Of a DNA stretch of 32,484 nt, positions 1 through 7,776 are shown in pieces. Position 1 is the first letter of the stretch; each line of letters starts with the position of its first letter. The translations under genes were made by a program, and so were the position numbers. The stretch comes from Flavobacteriales bacterium. GTDB taxonomy: Bacteria; Bacteroidota; Bacteroidia; Flavobacteriales_D; Sanyastnellaceae. The notes beneath the pieces were generated by a model. It did not search any database. It was not told the origin of the DNA and saw only the letters and a program-made list of their open reading frames with translations. Where the stretch lies: the NCBI GenBank assembly GCA_015665315.1, contig JADFAK010000182.1:1-32484 (forward strand), given 5' to 3'.

Positions 1-1
1 T

Positions 2-1966
2 AATTCTGCGGCAACCGATATCCTGGAAACAGGGATTGACTTGCTGAGTGCCGTGGATGAAAATCACTCTGGACTCATTCCACTTTACCAACAGATGGCT
101 GAAGTGCTTCTCGAAACGGGTTCGTTTCAGGAGGCCTATGATGCGATAAGTCATGCGGTATATCTGTTCACACGAAGTAATTCGGCACAACACCCTAAAT
201 TGGGTGAATTGTACGCTCTACATGCTCAAATTTGTCTGCAACTCAAGCTTTTTGAAGAAGCCGAAGACCTTGCGGAAAAAGCCATGCAGGTCTTCAGTAC
301 ACAAGTGAATCCGACGCAGGAAAGCCCTCTCAATCTCCAGTCCTACCGCGTTTCAAAAGGCCTGGTCAAAGCCGCCGAAGCCATGGGAGATGTGTACTTG
401 GCCATGGACGATACGGAAAAAGCTTTGCAAGTTTGGAACTTGGGTCTTGATTGCGTGGACCAGTTACGAACCATGACCGCTTATATCCAATCGCGCATCG
501 AACTGTACAAGCAAGCCGAGTCGCTCAACACGAAATATGTGGTCTTGCTGCTCGAACTCAACGAGGCGGGAGCGCGCAACGAAAAGGACCTCCTCCGCGC
601 CATGGAACACGGAAAAGCTTTTAGCCTCAACCTGAAATCCGAGCCCGACGACAATAGCCAACTTCGCAACGAATTGATGACCCAACGAGCGTACTGGGAA
701 CGGGTGTTGTATGATTTGAGCGATGAAAAAAAGACGCGACAAGCGCAAATGGAGCTAGTCCTCATCGATACCAGATTGGACTCCCTAAAAACGGAGCACT
801 ACGCTCAGTTCAGCTCTCAATTTCTAGATCAAGTGATCCAGATGTCCTATCAAGCAGCTTTTCTTTCATTCTTCAATCGCGACACGCTCACAATTGGAGC
901 AGTGGTGGCCGAAGGGGAGATTCGCATCCACCGACTGAATGGAAGGCACTTAGCGGAAGATATTGCGGCTTTCAAAAGATCCTACACCGATCTCGATTAT
1001 ATTCTAGGCCATCCCCATGAGGCAGATTCATCATTTGCCCTAGGCAGTGAAAATCTTTACAATAAGTTGATCGGTCCCTGCGAACAGTACTTGAAGGTCA
1101 AGAATAACTGGTACATATCGGCCGATAATCTCTTGCTCGATCTTCACTTCGGTCTGCTCGGAAAGGCCGATTCCCACCTGTCCGTCGACTACCAAACCTA
1201 TCCGTATCTGCTTCGAGATCATTCCATTTCCTACCTGCCGTCCCTCAATCTAGCCGGTAAGTCGCGCCACATAGCATCACAAGGGTTCTCGGTTTGGAAT
1301 TTCAATGAAGACAGCAGCGACAACTTTGCCGGTGAGGCCAATACGATCAGTGAATTCTTCGATGTCGACTTGTTCGAGGGGGTGGCCTGCTCCGAGTCGA
1401 AGTTTAAAAGCCTGGCCCACGAATCTTCCCTCATTCACATTGGTTGCCATGGCGAAACCGGCGAAAGTCCATTCGATACCAAGATTCAATTTGCGCGAGA
1501 TAGTCTGAATGATGGCGAACTCACCTACGCCGAGGTAGGATGGATGCAATTGGCCACCGAGCTAGTTACGCTCTCCGCATGTAAAACAGGAAGTGGTAAA
1601 TCAAGGGCCGGTGAGTGGACCCAAAGCGTCGCCTACGGATTTATTAGTGCAGGCTGCCCCACGGTTATCTCTAGCTCATGGAATATTCCCGACGATGCCA
1701 CACAGCAGGTCATGTCTAGGTTTTATGAAAATTTGTCGATAGGAAATTCGTCTCTCAATTCTCTGCGACAAGCGCAAATGTCGGTTCTCGAAAAATCCGA
1801 CAAGTTGCACGCCCATCCTTTCTACTGGGCCGGTATGGTGCATCAAGGGAATGAAGTGAGCATAGAGCCTACTCGCTCTCAATTCAACTGGAAATTCTGG
1901 GGATTGCTAGGGGTGGTATTCCTCGTACTGGTCTGGCTTAGAAGCCGCAGTAAGAATCAATCTTGA
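2..1966 (+). CDS. TPR-CHAT domain protein, membrane anchored (5' partial)
   Basis: The frame is open from base 2 to the TGA at 1964-1966, so the start lies outside the window (654 residues visible). Counting from the TTG at 41, the first ~250 residues are helical and TPR-like. A CHAT (caspase/separase-like clan CD peptidase) domain fills roughly residues 395-610. The expected catalytic dyad is present: His470 in HIGCHG and Cys514 in LSACKTG, followed by the family-typical SSSWNIPD and HPFYWAGMV segments. A hydrophobic helix at about 619-633 ends in a basic tail (RSRSK). The basic tail suggests a cytoplasmic C-terminus, which would put the TPR-CHAT part in the periplasm if a signal peptide exists upstream (not visible). 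CHAT proteins are cysteine proteases or scaffolds; the substrate here is unknown. The gene converges on an ECF sigma/anti-sigma pair, overlapping the anti-sigma gene by 10 bases. Confidence 0.9.
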   Translation, partial: NSAATDILETGIDLLSAVDENHSGLIPLYQQMAEVLLETGSFQEAYDAISHAVYLFTRSNSAQHPKLGELYALHAQICLQLKLFEEAEDLAEKAMQVFSTQVNPTQESPLNLQSYRVSKGLVKAAEAMGDVYLAMDDTEKALQVWNLGLDCVDQLRTMTAYIQSRIELYKQAESLNTKYVVLLLELNEAGARNEKDLLRAMEHGKAFSLNLKSEPDDNSQLRNELMTQRAYWERVLYDLSDEKKTRQAQMELVLIDTRLDSLKTEHYAQFSSQFLDQVIQMSYQAAFLSFFNRDTLTIGAVVAEGEIRIHRLNGRHLAEDIAAFKRSYTDLDYILGHPHEADSSFALGSENLYNKLIGPCEQYLKVKNNWYISADNLLLDLHFGLLGKADSHLSVDYQTYPYLLRDHSISYLPSLNLAGKSRHIASQGFSVWNFNEDSSDNFAGEANTISEFFDVDLFEGVACSESKFKSLAHESSLIHIGCHGETGESPFDTKIQFARDSLNDGELTYAEVGWMQLATELVTLSACKTGSGKSRAGEWTQSVAYGFISAGCPTVISSSWNIPDDATQQVMSRFYENLSIGNSSLNSLRQAQMSVLEKSDKLHAHPFYWAGMVHQGNEVSIEPTRSQFNWKFWGLLGVVFLVLVWLRSRSKNQS

Positions 1967-2676
1967 GGAATAGAAAGCCATTTTTGAGCATCTGCAGCGT
2001 ACTTCCCTTTGGTCTCAACAACAGCCTGCATCGCGCGTTCGGCACGGTCGTTCTGTTCTGTCATAGCGTATGAAAGAGCCGTATACCACAAAGAGTACTC
2101 GGCCAGTCGTGTTTCTTCCAAACCGTCGAGCATAGCCACGGCCATCGGATAATCCGCTGTCTTGAAATAACTTACGCCTATCATAAAGTCCAATTGGATA
2201 CTTTCCTCAAAATCACCTTCCGATAACACAAGCACTTGCTCAAAGTCTTGGCTGTCAAATGCCGACTTCACTTTGGCTAGATCATCATTCGATCGTGTTT
2301 CAAATTCGACTTCCACCGGAAGCGCCGCATAGTCGCAGGCCACGGAATGTCGACTGTCTTGCAGCCCTATAAATGCAATTACCAATATGGCGGCCGCAGC
2401 AACGGCAATCGCAATTTTTGGCCACACGTTAAGCTTGCGGACTTTCGTTTCTTTCGTTGACATAATCTCCTTGTTTTTTCCTTGGTCTAGCCACTTTTCT
2501 AGGGCCTCTCGGTCCTTCCCATGCTCTTCATAGAAAGTGTGAATGCCCTCAACTATTGCTTGCGCTTGCTCGTCTGACTTCACGATGTTTTCAACGCGAG
2601 CAGCCGACTCGGAGCCGAGTAGTCCGTCGACATAATCAATCAGCAGTTCGTAGGTATATCGTTGTTCCTCTTTCAT
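1957..2676 (-). CDS. single-pass anti-sigma-like protein with periplasmic TPR-like region
   Basis: A 239-residue protein. Residues 1-80 are charged and helical and start with LLIDYVDGLL, typical of the cytoplasmic sigma-binding segment of Bacteroidota anti-sigma factors; no HxxxCxxC zinc motif is visible. One membrane helix lies at about 86-105 (Ala/Ile/Val rich). The remaining ~130 residues would be periplasmic and contain TPR-like helix pairs (YFKTADYPMAVAMLDGL and following). The start overlaps the stop of the upstream sigma gene in an ATGA arrangement (2673-2676), implying translational coupling. I infer that it holds the sigma factor at the inner membrane and senses through its periplasmic TPR part. 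The anti-sigma role rests on context and topology, not on a diagnostic motif. The alternative is a generic TPR membrane protein. Confidence 0.72.
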   Translation of the reverse strand: MKEEQRYTYELLIDYVDGLLGSESAARVENIVKSDEQAQAIVEGIHTFYEEHGKDREALEKWLDQGKNKEIMSTKETKVRKLNVWPKIAIAVAAAAILVIAFIGLQDSRHSVACDYAALPVEVEFETRSNDDLAKVKSAFDSQDFEQVLVLSEGDFEESIQLDFMIGVSYFKTADYPMAVAMLDGLEETRLAEYSLWYTALSYAMTEQNDRAERAMQAVVETKGKYAADAQKWLSIPQD

Positions 2677-3194
2677 GCAAGTGCTTTTTTCAATTTATTC
2701 CGTGCAGTTGACTTTTTATTAGCGACCGTTTTCTCGGCCATTCCAGTTTTTTCCGCGATCTCTCGGTTGTCGTATCCATCTTCGTGCATCCCCCATACCG
2801 AAAGTTCGTCCTCAGACAAAGCGCGCTCCTTGATTTTGTCGATCCGCTGTACGTCAAAATACTCGTCGGCCAGCGAAGTTGCTACCGTTTGAAACCGGTC
2901 CTTCACTTGGTGCAGAATTTCTTTCCGGCGGTTATTTGTCATCCACCACGTACTTATGTCTCGTTTACATACTGTGTACAACCATGCTCGCGGATTTTCG
3001 ATCGGCGGTTTTTTAGGTTGCTCAAACAATTTCACGAACGCGTCCGTAGCCAGGTTCTCTGCCATGTTTTGATCTTTGGTGAGTCCCAAACAATAGAGCA
3101 TAAGCTCTCGATACAGTTCGCTGTATAATTTCCCAAATGACTCATTGTCACCTGAGCAGTATTTCTCCCAATGTAATAGAAGGCTATTCTTCAT
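2673..3194 (-). CDS. ECF-type RNA polymerase sigma factor
   Basis: About 173 residues. Region 2 runs from FGKLYSELYRELMLYCLG through NLATDAFVKLFE and PRAWLYTVCKRD. Region 4 is LSVWGMHEDGYDNREIAEKTGMAEKTVANKKSTARNKL in outline, with the helix-turn-helix around DNREIAEKTGM. The frame also opens at a TTG at 3216-3218, but the ATG at 3192-3194 gives the expected N-terminus and is preferred. It is the first gene of a two-gene unit with the membrane anti-sigma-like protein (4-base overlap). Region 2.4 and the linker are ordinary for the Bacteroidota ECF group. The regulon cannot be read from the window. No clear TAnnTTTG promoter was found; the nearest match is TATCATTG at 3235-3242 on the minus strand. 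Confidence 0.88.
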   Translation of the reverse strand: MKNSLLLHWEKYCSGDNESFGKLYSELYRELMLYCLGLTKDQNMAENLATDAFVKLFEQPKKPPIENPRAWLYTVCKRDISTWWMTNNRRKEILHQVKDRFQTVATSLADEYFDVQRIDKIKERALSEDELSVWGMHEDGYDNREIAEKTGMAEKTVANKKSTARNKLKKALA

Positions 3195-3304
3195 TGATAC
3201 CGGTTCCTCGGCCTTCAATTAGTAGACGCATGAACAATGATATTTTCCCGAAAATAAAAAATGATCTGCAACACGCCCCTACGATTGGCCATAATAAGGG
3301 TGAT

Positions 3305-3937
3305 TCATGCTTTCAATAGCGTGATTCCTCTTGGGTGATCTTGTTGTATGATCGAAACAATCTTTTGATAATCTTCCTCATTGGCTACAAAGTCAATATC
3401 GTTGGTGTCAATCACAACCACCCGTAATTTTCGGTGCTGCTTGATGAACTTGAAGTAGCTTTTTTCTACTTCCATCAAGTAACTCGGAGCTATCTTTTGC
3501 TCATATTCCCGTCCTCTTTTTTGAATGTTCTCGATCAATTTATCCGAGTTCAAGTGGAGGAAAACGAGTAGGGAAGGGGCTGGCAGACTAGCCTCGATGA
3601 TATGAAACATCTTCGAAAACAACTCGAATTCATCGCCTTTCAGGTTGGCTTTCGAGAAAATCATCGACTTGCTTATGAAGTAATCGGCAATGATCAGGTT
3701 ATTGAACAAGTCGCGCGATGCGAGAATCTCTTTGAGCTGACTAAAACGTTCGGCCAAAAAAGATAGCTCGAGTGGAAATGCATACCGCTCTCGGTCCTCG
3801 TAAAACTTCGGCAGAAACGGGTTGTCGGCAAATTCTTCCAATACCAATTTACCCGAAAAATCTGCTGCAAGCCGCGTGGCCAAGGAGGTTTTTCCCGCTC
3901 CTATATTTCCTTCTATGGCTATGTAGTCGTATCGCAT
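3305..3937 (-). CDS. deoxynucleoside kinase (dGK/dCK-like)
   Basis: About 210 residues from the ATG at 3935-3937. An upstream GTG/TTG-type extension exists, but the protein starting MRYDYIAIEGNIGAGKTS places the Walker A loop at the usual position close to the N-terminus. Further family features are the EEFADNPFLPKFYED segment, ELSFLAERF, the P-A-P-S-L-L-V-F-L-H-L strand, and an arginine-rich lid KRGREYEQ. It would phosphorylate deoxyribonucleosides to monophosphates in the salvage pathway; base preference cannot be told by eye. The gene overlaps the end of folK by 19 bases in the same direction. This FolK-kinase pairing (sometimes a fusion) is common in Bacteroidota, which supports both calls. 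Confidence 0.85.
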   Translation of the reverse strand: MRYDYIAIEGNIGAGKTSLATRLAADFSGKLVLEEFADNPFLPKFYEDRERYAFPLELSFLAERFSQLKEILASRDLFNNLIIADYFISKSMIFSKANLKGDEFELFSKMFHIIEASLPAPSLLVFLHLNSDKLIENIQKRGREYEQKIAPSYLMEVEKSYFKFIKQHRKLRVVVIDTNDIDFVANEEDYQKIVSIIQQDHPRGITLLKA

Positions 3938-4422
3938 GGGTAAACCATTACATTTCCTTGGTCCTGACAAAGATCGAGAAGTTCGCTCGAAGATCGGCCG
4001 AAAATTGGGTGAACCCAGTCCGGACGAACATGGGCCAGTGGTGCAAGAACAAATCGCCGTTCAAACATCAAGGGATGAGGAATTTTTAACTCGGAAGTGG
4101 CCAATATCAGGTCCCCATACCCAATGATATCGAGGTCAATGGTGCGATTTGCATATCCTTCCCCTTCTCGCGTGCGCCCCATCTTCTTCTCAATGAGCAA
4201 CAGTTGCTGCATGCAATCTTCAGGATTGATATCTGTCTCAAAAACTAGAATTTGATTCAAAAAGCCGTTCCCATCAAAACCCCACGGATCGCTTTCGACA
4301 ATATGAGATTTGCCAGAGGCTAAACCAAAATAAGCCTCCAAATGAACCACAGCTCCCGCCAAATGCGCACATCGATCACCCAGATTACTCCCCGTACTCA
4401 CAATAAGTTCCACCAATCTCAA
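3919..4422 (-). CDS. folK: 2-amino-4-hydroxy-6-hydroxymethyldihydropteridine diphosphokinase
   Basis: HPPK transfers pyrophosphate from ATP to 6-hydroxymethyl-7,8-dihydropterin in folate synthesis. The N-terminal GSNLGDR motif, the KKMGRTREGEGYANRTIDLDII block (HPPK signature with the metal-binding D-x-D) and the HPLMFERRFVLAPL segment are all visible. The length of about 167 residues is normal. No ATG lies between the last upstream in-frame codons and GSNLGD, so translation must begin at TTG (4420-4422), TTG (4414-4416), GTG (4411-4413) or another non-ATG codon. A near-consensus -7 element (TTCATTTG, 4430-4437 minus) would leave only a very short leader before the first TTG. The 3' end overlaps the kinase gene, so the two are co-transcribed. 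Confidence 0.9.
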   Translation of the reverse strand: MRLVELIVSTGSNLGDRCAHLAGAVVHLEAYFGLASGKSHIVESDPWGFDGNGFLNQILVFETDINPEDCMQQLLLIEKKMGRTREGEGYANRTIDLDIIGYGDLILATSELKIPHPLMFERRFVLAPLAHVRPDWVHPIFGRSSSELLDLCQDQGNVMVYPCDTTT

Positions 4423-4625
4423 TTTTGTGCAAATGAAAGAATTTATTCGCCCCCTGAGAAGCGCAAGTACGATGAATAGCGGGTGTATTTAATTTTAGCA
4501 CAAGGCAAATGGGGATATACAGCCCTAGATTTTCCCGAATCCGTATTCTTCAAGCTTTTATAAAAAACTCTGCCCGAGCTTTGTAACTTAGTCGGCTCTT
4601 AATTGTCTAAGAATAAAACAATCAC

Positions 4626-6404
4626 ATGAAAGACTTTTTAAAGAATGTATTCTCTAGCATGGTCGGGTTCTTCGTCGGAATCTTAGTGCTCATTTTCTTG
4701 GTATTCATCATCGTTATTGGTTCGCTTGGATCAGGTGAGGATAGCAAAGAACTTACAAGCAATACCGTACTCCACGTTAAATTGGATAAGCCGATTGTGG
4801 ATCGTACCAATGAAAATGCCCAAGAAATCGAACTACCGATGTTCGGACAAGAGCCATCCATTGGCCTAAAGAATATTTTGGCAGACATTGACAAGGCTTC
4901 ACGTGATAGCCGTATTGAGGGAATTTTCCTCGACATAGAAAGCATCCAAGCTTCTCCGTCTTCGGCATTTGATATTCGCAATGCACTTGAGGATTTTAAA
5001 GCCTCCGGCAAATGGATCGTTGCTTTCAGTGAAGGTTTGTCGCAAGGAGGATATTACATGGCTTCGGTCGCCGACGAGCTTTATCTCTACCCCGAAGGCG
5101 GCCTTGAATTTCAAGGTCTGAGCGCCGAGTTGATGTTTTTCAAGAATATGCTCGACGACCTGGAAATTGAAATCCAGATTCTCCGCGGACCAGACAACAA
5201 GTTTAAGAGTGCGGTTGAGCCTTTCATGTATGACAAAATTAGTGAGCCTAATCGCGAACAGTTGGACGCCTTGTTGGGAGATATTTGGAATGGTATGCTA
5301 GCGCAAATATCTGTCTCTCGTGGCACGACCGTTGGCGATTTGCAGCAAATTGCGGATAGTTTGAGCATTCAACTACCAAGTGACGCTGTGAAATTTGGTC
5401 TTGTGGACGATATCCTATACCGCGATCAAGTCCTTGATATTTTGCGAGAAAAACTCGGTGTGGAAGATGAAGGTGATATCGATTCTATTACGTTAGCCGC
5501 ATACAACAAGGTGAATCTAGATGAAGAAGATGATACCAAGTGGGATTCCGATCGTGTAGCTGTGATCTATGCCATCGGCGAAATCCAAAGCGGAGAGGGA
5601 GATGATCGTACCATTGGATCGAAACGAATTGCAGAGGCTTTGAACGAAGCCCGAACCGATAAAAAAGTGAAGGCGATCGTGTTGCGCGTGAATTCACCAG
5701 GAGGAAGTGCACTTGCTTCGGATGTGATCTGGAGGCAGACTGAGTTGATCAAGCAAGACTCCATTCCTTTTATTGTTTCGATGGGTGATTTGGCTGCATC
5801 AGGGGGATACTATATCTCGTGTGGTGCCGATAAGATCTATGCCAATCCAGGAACCATTACGGGATCTATTGGTGTGTTTGGCATGATGCCCAACCTCCAA
5901 GGTTTCTATGAAAACAAGTTGGGAATTACGCATGACTGGGTGACAACAGGTGCGCACGCCAATCTATGGTCGACGTCCAAAGGAATGGATGAAGTTCAAA
6001 AAGCGGCCGTAGAGAATTCAGTAGTGGCTATTTATGAGCGCTTCACTTCGCTTGTTGCGGCGGGTCGAGGAATGACGGTCAATGAAGTTGACTCGATTGC
6101 GCAAGGCCGTGTTTGGTCTGGTTCCGATGCATTGGAAATTGGTTTGGTCGACGAACTAGGAAATTTGGATGATGCGATTGCTTACGCCGCTCAGGTAGCT
6201 GGTCTGGAGAACTACAGAACCCGTGATTTGCCTAAGATGAAAGACCCGATTCAAGAATTGATCGAGGAAATGACCGGTGAGGCAGCCATCGAAAAGGAAT
6301 TTGGTGCAAGCCTACCACTTTTGCAGAAACTCAAAGAAGCTCAAAAGATTCTTGAAATGGAAGGTGTACAAGCACGTATGCCATTCTTTATTGAGATCAG
6401 GTAA
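4626..6404 (+). CDS. sppA: signal peptide peptidase SppA, 67 kDa type
   Basis: A 592-residue double-domain serine protease that clears cleaved signal peptides at the inner membrane. One N-terminal membrane helix (about residues 12-34) is followed by two ClpP/crotonase-like halves. The Ser/Lys dyad is in place: Lys194 in KFKSAVEP of the N-terminal half and Ser361 in NSPGGSALASD of the C-terminal half. SDLAASGGYY-like and GTITGSIGVFGM segments complete the C-terminal active-site domain. Length matches the long form found in Bacteroidota. It is the first gene of a tight plus-strand unit, with only 2 bases to the next gene. The 203-base upstream region shared with folK shows a partial -7 match (GAGCTTTG, 4576-4583). 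Confidence 0.95.
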   Translation: MKDFLKNVFSSMVGFFVGILVLIFLVFIIVIGSLGSGEDSKELTSNTVLHVKLDKPIVDRTNENAQEIELPMFGQEPSIGLKNILADIDKASRDSRIEGIFLDIESIQASPSSAFDIRNALEDFKASGKWIVAFSEGLSQGGYYMASVADELYLYPEGGLEFQGLSAELMFFKNMLDDLEIEIQILRGPDNKFKSAVEPFMYDKISEPNREQLDALLGDIWNGMLAQISVSRGTTVGDLQQIADSLSIQLPSDAVKFGLVDDILYRDQVLDILREKLGVEDEGDIDSITLAAYNKVNLDEEDDTKWDSDRVAVIYAIGEIQSGEGDDRTIGSKRIAEALNEARTDKKVKAIVLRVNSPGGSALASDVIWRQTELIKQDSIPFIVSMGDLAASGGYYISCGADKIYANPGTITGSIGVFGMMPNLQGFYENKLGITHDWVTTGAHANLWSTSKGMDEVQKAAVENSVVAIYERFTSLVAAGRGMTVNEVDSIAQGRVWSGSDALEIGLVDELGNLDDAIAYAAQVAGLENYRTRDLPKMKDPIQELIEEMTGEAAIEKEFGASLPLLQKLKEAQKILEMEGVQARMPFFIEIR

Positions 6405-6406
6405 CC

Positions 6407-7189
6407 ATGGATATTCTCATCCACACTCTCTCAGGCGCACTTGTTGGGAGTTTGGTGGGCAATTTAGCCAGGCGTAAGTCTGTCGGTCAGCGCTTACTGT
6501 TAACCCTCGTTGGGGCGATCGCAGGAGCTATGCCCGACTTGGATGCTGTGAGCATGTGGTCGGGATTCGATCGGACATTTGGGGCTTGGTTTTCACTTTC
6601 GGAATCGGGCCGACAAATATTTTCGGGAAAGCATTGGTACTCGCATCATGGATTTAGTCATTCCTTGTTTGCGGCTTTGATGCTCACTTCGATTTTAGCG
6701 GCTTTCCGCAAGTTGTTCTTTCGCCAGCAATCGCTGAGACAAGGTTTGGTTTACTTCCTGGCTTTTTTCGGGGGCTATGTTTCACACTTGATGGGGGACC
6801 TCCCAACTCCTCCTGGATCGTGGGGTGGAATTCGCTTGTTTTATCCCTTGGATCACTACGTGGGAGGCTGGGCTTGGACGTGGTGGTGGAACAATTACGA
6901 TATTTTCTTGCTGCTCCTTTCCGGAGTGGTGTTCAATTTACTTCTTCTTTTAGTGCGCAAGGTCAAGTTTCTAAAATCCAGTCTTGTAAGTGCGGTGGCC
7001 ACGAGTATGGTTGTCCTTCTATGCCTCGTGCAGTTCCACCTTCGCGGACCGCATTTCGACTATGTGAGAAGGAACAATGAATTCGGTTCGATGGAAAATC
7101 GAAGTCTGGACATCCAGCGGCGTGTGCTGGGAGAGAGCTTGTACCAAACCATGAGAAATTTCGATCTTAGTATATCTCTGAATTTTTAG
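6407..7189 (+). CDS. DUF457/YdjM-type membrane metal-dependent hydrolase
   Basis: A 260-residue polytopic protein. Features typical of the LexA-binding inner-membrane hydrolase (YdjM, DUF457) family are visible: an early His in MDILIHTLSGALVG, Asp residues in AGAMPDLDAVSM, HHGFSHSLFAAL, and SHLMGDLPTPPG, followed by hydrophobic helices. The His/Asp clusters probably bind metal; the substrate is unknown for the family. It starts 2 bases after sppA and ends 2 bases before the SpoU methyltransferase gene, so the three are almost certainly one operon. The C-terminal ~60 residues are soluble and not recognisable. Confidence 0.8.
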   Translation: MDILIHTLSGALVGSLVGNLARRKSVGQRLLLTLVGAIAGAMPDLDAVSMWSGFDRTFGAWFSLSESGRQIFSGKHWYSHHGFSHSLFAALMLTSILAAFRKLFFRQQSLRQGLVYFLAFFGGYVSHLMGDLPTPPGSWGGIRLFYPLDHYVGGWAWTWWWNNYDIFLLLLSGVVFNLLLLLVRKVKFLKSSLVSAVATSMVVLLCLVQFHLRGPHFDYVRRNNEFGSMENRSLDIQRRVLGESLYQTMRNFDLSISLNF

Positions 7190-7191
7190 GA

Positions 7192-7728
7192 ATGAATAAA
7201 AAATTGAAACTCGACGAGTTGGGCCGGATTGATACAGAGGAATATCGCGACGCCGAGAAACAGGAGATCGAGATCGTGCTTGATCAAGTGAGAAGCGGTC
7301 ACAATGTGGGAAGTGTTTTTCGAACCTGCGATGCCTTTCGAATCAGGAAAATTCATTTATGTGGTTTCACGCCAACTCCGCCAAATCGAGAAATCCAGAA
7401 AACAGCTTTGGGCGCTACGGATTCAGTTGAGTGGGAACAGTGGGATTCGACGATGGATTGTGTCAGACATTTGCGCTCGCGCCAAATGAAAATATGGGCT
7501 ATTGAACAAACAGCCGAAAGCACTCCCATCCACAAACTCGCCGAATCGAGTAAAAATGTGGCGATCATTCTCGGAAATGAAGTCAAAGGAGTAGATCAGG
7601 AGGTCGTTGATTTCTCAGATAAGTGTATTGAGATCCCCCAATTTGGCACAAAACACTCCCTAAATGTGTCAGTTTGCACCGGAATTGTGCTCTGGGACCT
7701 TTGTTTGCGCAATGGATTGATGGAATGA
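7192..7728 (+). CDS. SpoU/TrmH-family RNA 2'-O-methyltransferase
   Basis: A 178-residue SPOUT-fold enzyme. Motif 1 is VRSGHNVGSVFRTCDAF, motif 2 is VAIILGNEVKGVDQEV and motif 3 is IEIPQFGTKHSLNVSVCTGIVLWDL; together they form the SAM-binding knot. It lacks the N-terminal L30e-like substrate domain of RlmB, so it resembles the short tRNA-type TrmH enzymes. The target nucleotide cannot be assigned from sequence alone. It is the third gene of the sppA unit. No obvious terminator follows; a new promoter begins at its end (TTG at 7730-7732). Confidence 0.9.
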   Translation: MNKKLKLDELGRIDTEEYRDAEKQEIEIVLDQVRSGHNVGSVFRTCDAFRIRKIHLCGFTPTPPNREIQKTALGATDSVEWEQWDSTMDCVRHLRSRQMKIWAIEQTAESTPIHKLAESSKNVAIILGNEVKGVDQEVVDFSDKCIEIPQFGTKHSLNVSVCTGIVLWDLCLRNGLME

Positions 7729-7729
7729 C

Positions 7730-7759
7730 TTGGTTATTCGGGAGTTATGGTTATTTTTG
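7730..7759 (+). promoter_or_regulatory. Bacteroidota-type promoter for the PorG-like gene
   Basis: TTG at 7730-7732, 19 bases, then TATTTTTG at 7752-7759, an exact match to the TTG-N19-TAnnTTTG consensus. Transcription would start near 7766, after the first in-frame ATG (7747) and 11 bases before the ATG at 7777. This supports 7777 as the true start. Confidence 0.55.
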
Positions 7760-7776
7760 AGATTACTAGAATAACT

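Noticed and set aside
2-4422. A possible type III-E (craspase) CRISPR locus suggested by TPR-CHAT plus a sigma factor
   Set aside because: No repeats, spacers or Cas7/Cas11-like genes are present. The CHAT protein has a membrane anchor, unlike the craspase subunit. Only the general logic is comparable.
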